Below, piece by piece: positions 63,507 to 64,000 of a DNA stretch of 64,000 nt. Source of the DNA: Aliagarivorans taiwanensis DSM 22990 (GTDB taxonomy: Bacteria > Pseudomonadota > Gammaproteobacteria > Enterobacterales > Celerinatantimonadaceae); assembly GCF_000429505.1 (NCBI RefSeq), contig NZ_AUBZ01000010.1, forward strand, positions 56,257 through 120,256. The letters run 5' to 3'. Within the stretch, counting starts at the first letter, position 1; each line of letters opens with the position of its first letter. The notes under the pieces were generated by a model. That model was given only the letters and a program-made list of their open reading frames with translations, was not told the origin of the DNA and did no database searches. The position numbers and the translations under genes were made by a program.

Positions 63507-63543
63507 AAAAGCCGCAGCTAGATGCTGCGGTTTTTGTTTTTTT
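63507..63543 (+). terminator. Rho-independent terminator after the porin gene
   Basis: CCGCAGC (63512-63518) pairs with GCTGCGG (63524-63530) around a 5-base loop, followed by a long T-rich run. An A run precedes it, so it may also work on the other strand. Confidence 0.92.
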
Positions 63544-63652
63544 ACAGTAATCGCTTAACGGTACGACTGAGCTTTGCCCTGACGAATCCCCACATAATTA
63601 ACAGATAAATCATGGTGTTACACTTGGAGTGCAACCCGCGAAGTGATCTAAT

Positions 63653-64000
<348 letters not shown>

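Overview
The window reads as chromosomal DNA of a marine gammaproteobacterium of the Alteromonadales/Aeromonadales type; genera such as Corallincola, Agarivorans or Ferrimonas fit, but this is inference from gene content. The evidence is a full tripartite ArcB, the rpoE-rseABC and lepA-lepB-rnc-era-recO-pdxJ-acpS blocks in the classical gammaproteobacterial order, sdhE/ygfX/nadB, and several algal-polysaccharide genes. I see no rRNA, tRNA or CRISPR array.

Layout. 1-11 kb: the 5' end of folE2 (cut by the window edge), arcB, the lysine exporter lysO, a fatty acid hydroxylase-type enzyme, a GAF protein with an HD-GYP c-di-GMP phosphodiesterase, a copper-delivery trio (PCuAC, SCO, YtkA/FixH-like), an acetate transporter, a tautomerase, an esterase and a MaoC dehydratase. 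11-17.5 kb: a four-gene minus-strand operon encoding an SMC-like ATPase (DUF3584), two small partners and a Toprim protein. This is a mini-condensin of the Mks/Wadjet kind, with gene order SMC-E-F-nuclease. 17.7-26 kb: a preQ1-I-type riboswitch in front of the queuosine precursor transporter yhhQ, then small housekeeping and unknown genes, ygfZ, sdhE, ygfX and nadB. 26-35.4 kb: the sigma-E operon with a sigma-E-like promoter, followed by the lepA-to-acpS cluster, closed by a bidirectional terminator.

35.4-48.8 kb: a DUF368 lipid-carrier translocase, a 261-bp intergenic repeat with terminal inverted repeats, a two-domain retropepsin-like protein, an RND efflux operon (adaptor, pump, TetR regulator) with an AcrR-like operator, a PEP-CTERM protein, and a TSUP anion exporter divergent from a sigma-54 activator with candidate promoter and enhancer sites between them; then nfo.

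48.9-64 kb is the carbohydrate end. manA and a GH2 beta-mannosidase are followed by a yefM-yoeB toxin-antitoxin pair, a 7-bp tandem repeat, and a uronate-polysaccharide utilisation locus. That locus holds a heparinase II/III-type lyase and uxaC on the minus strand, and a sodium symporter, a secreted beta-helix protein, a secreted PL38-like lyase and a KdgM porin on the plus strand. Extracellular cutting, outer-membrane entry, inner-membrane symport, cytoplasmic cutting and uronate isomerisation would follow in that order. The heparinase-type gene carries a one-base frameshift near its 5' end. The locus is visibly more AT-rich than the core genes and ends against an IS3-family element that runs off the window.
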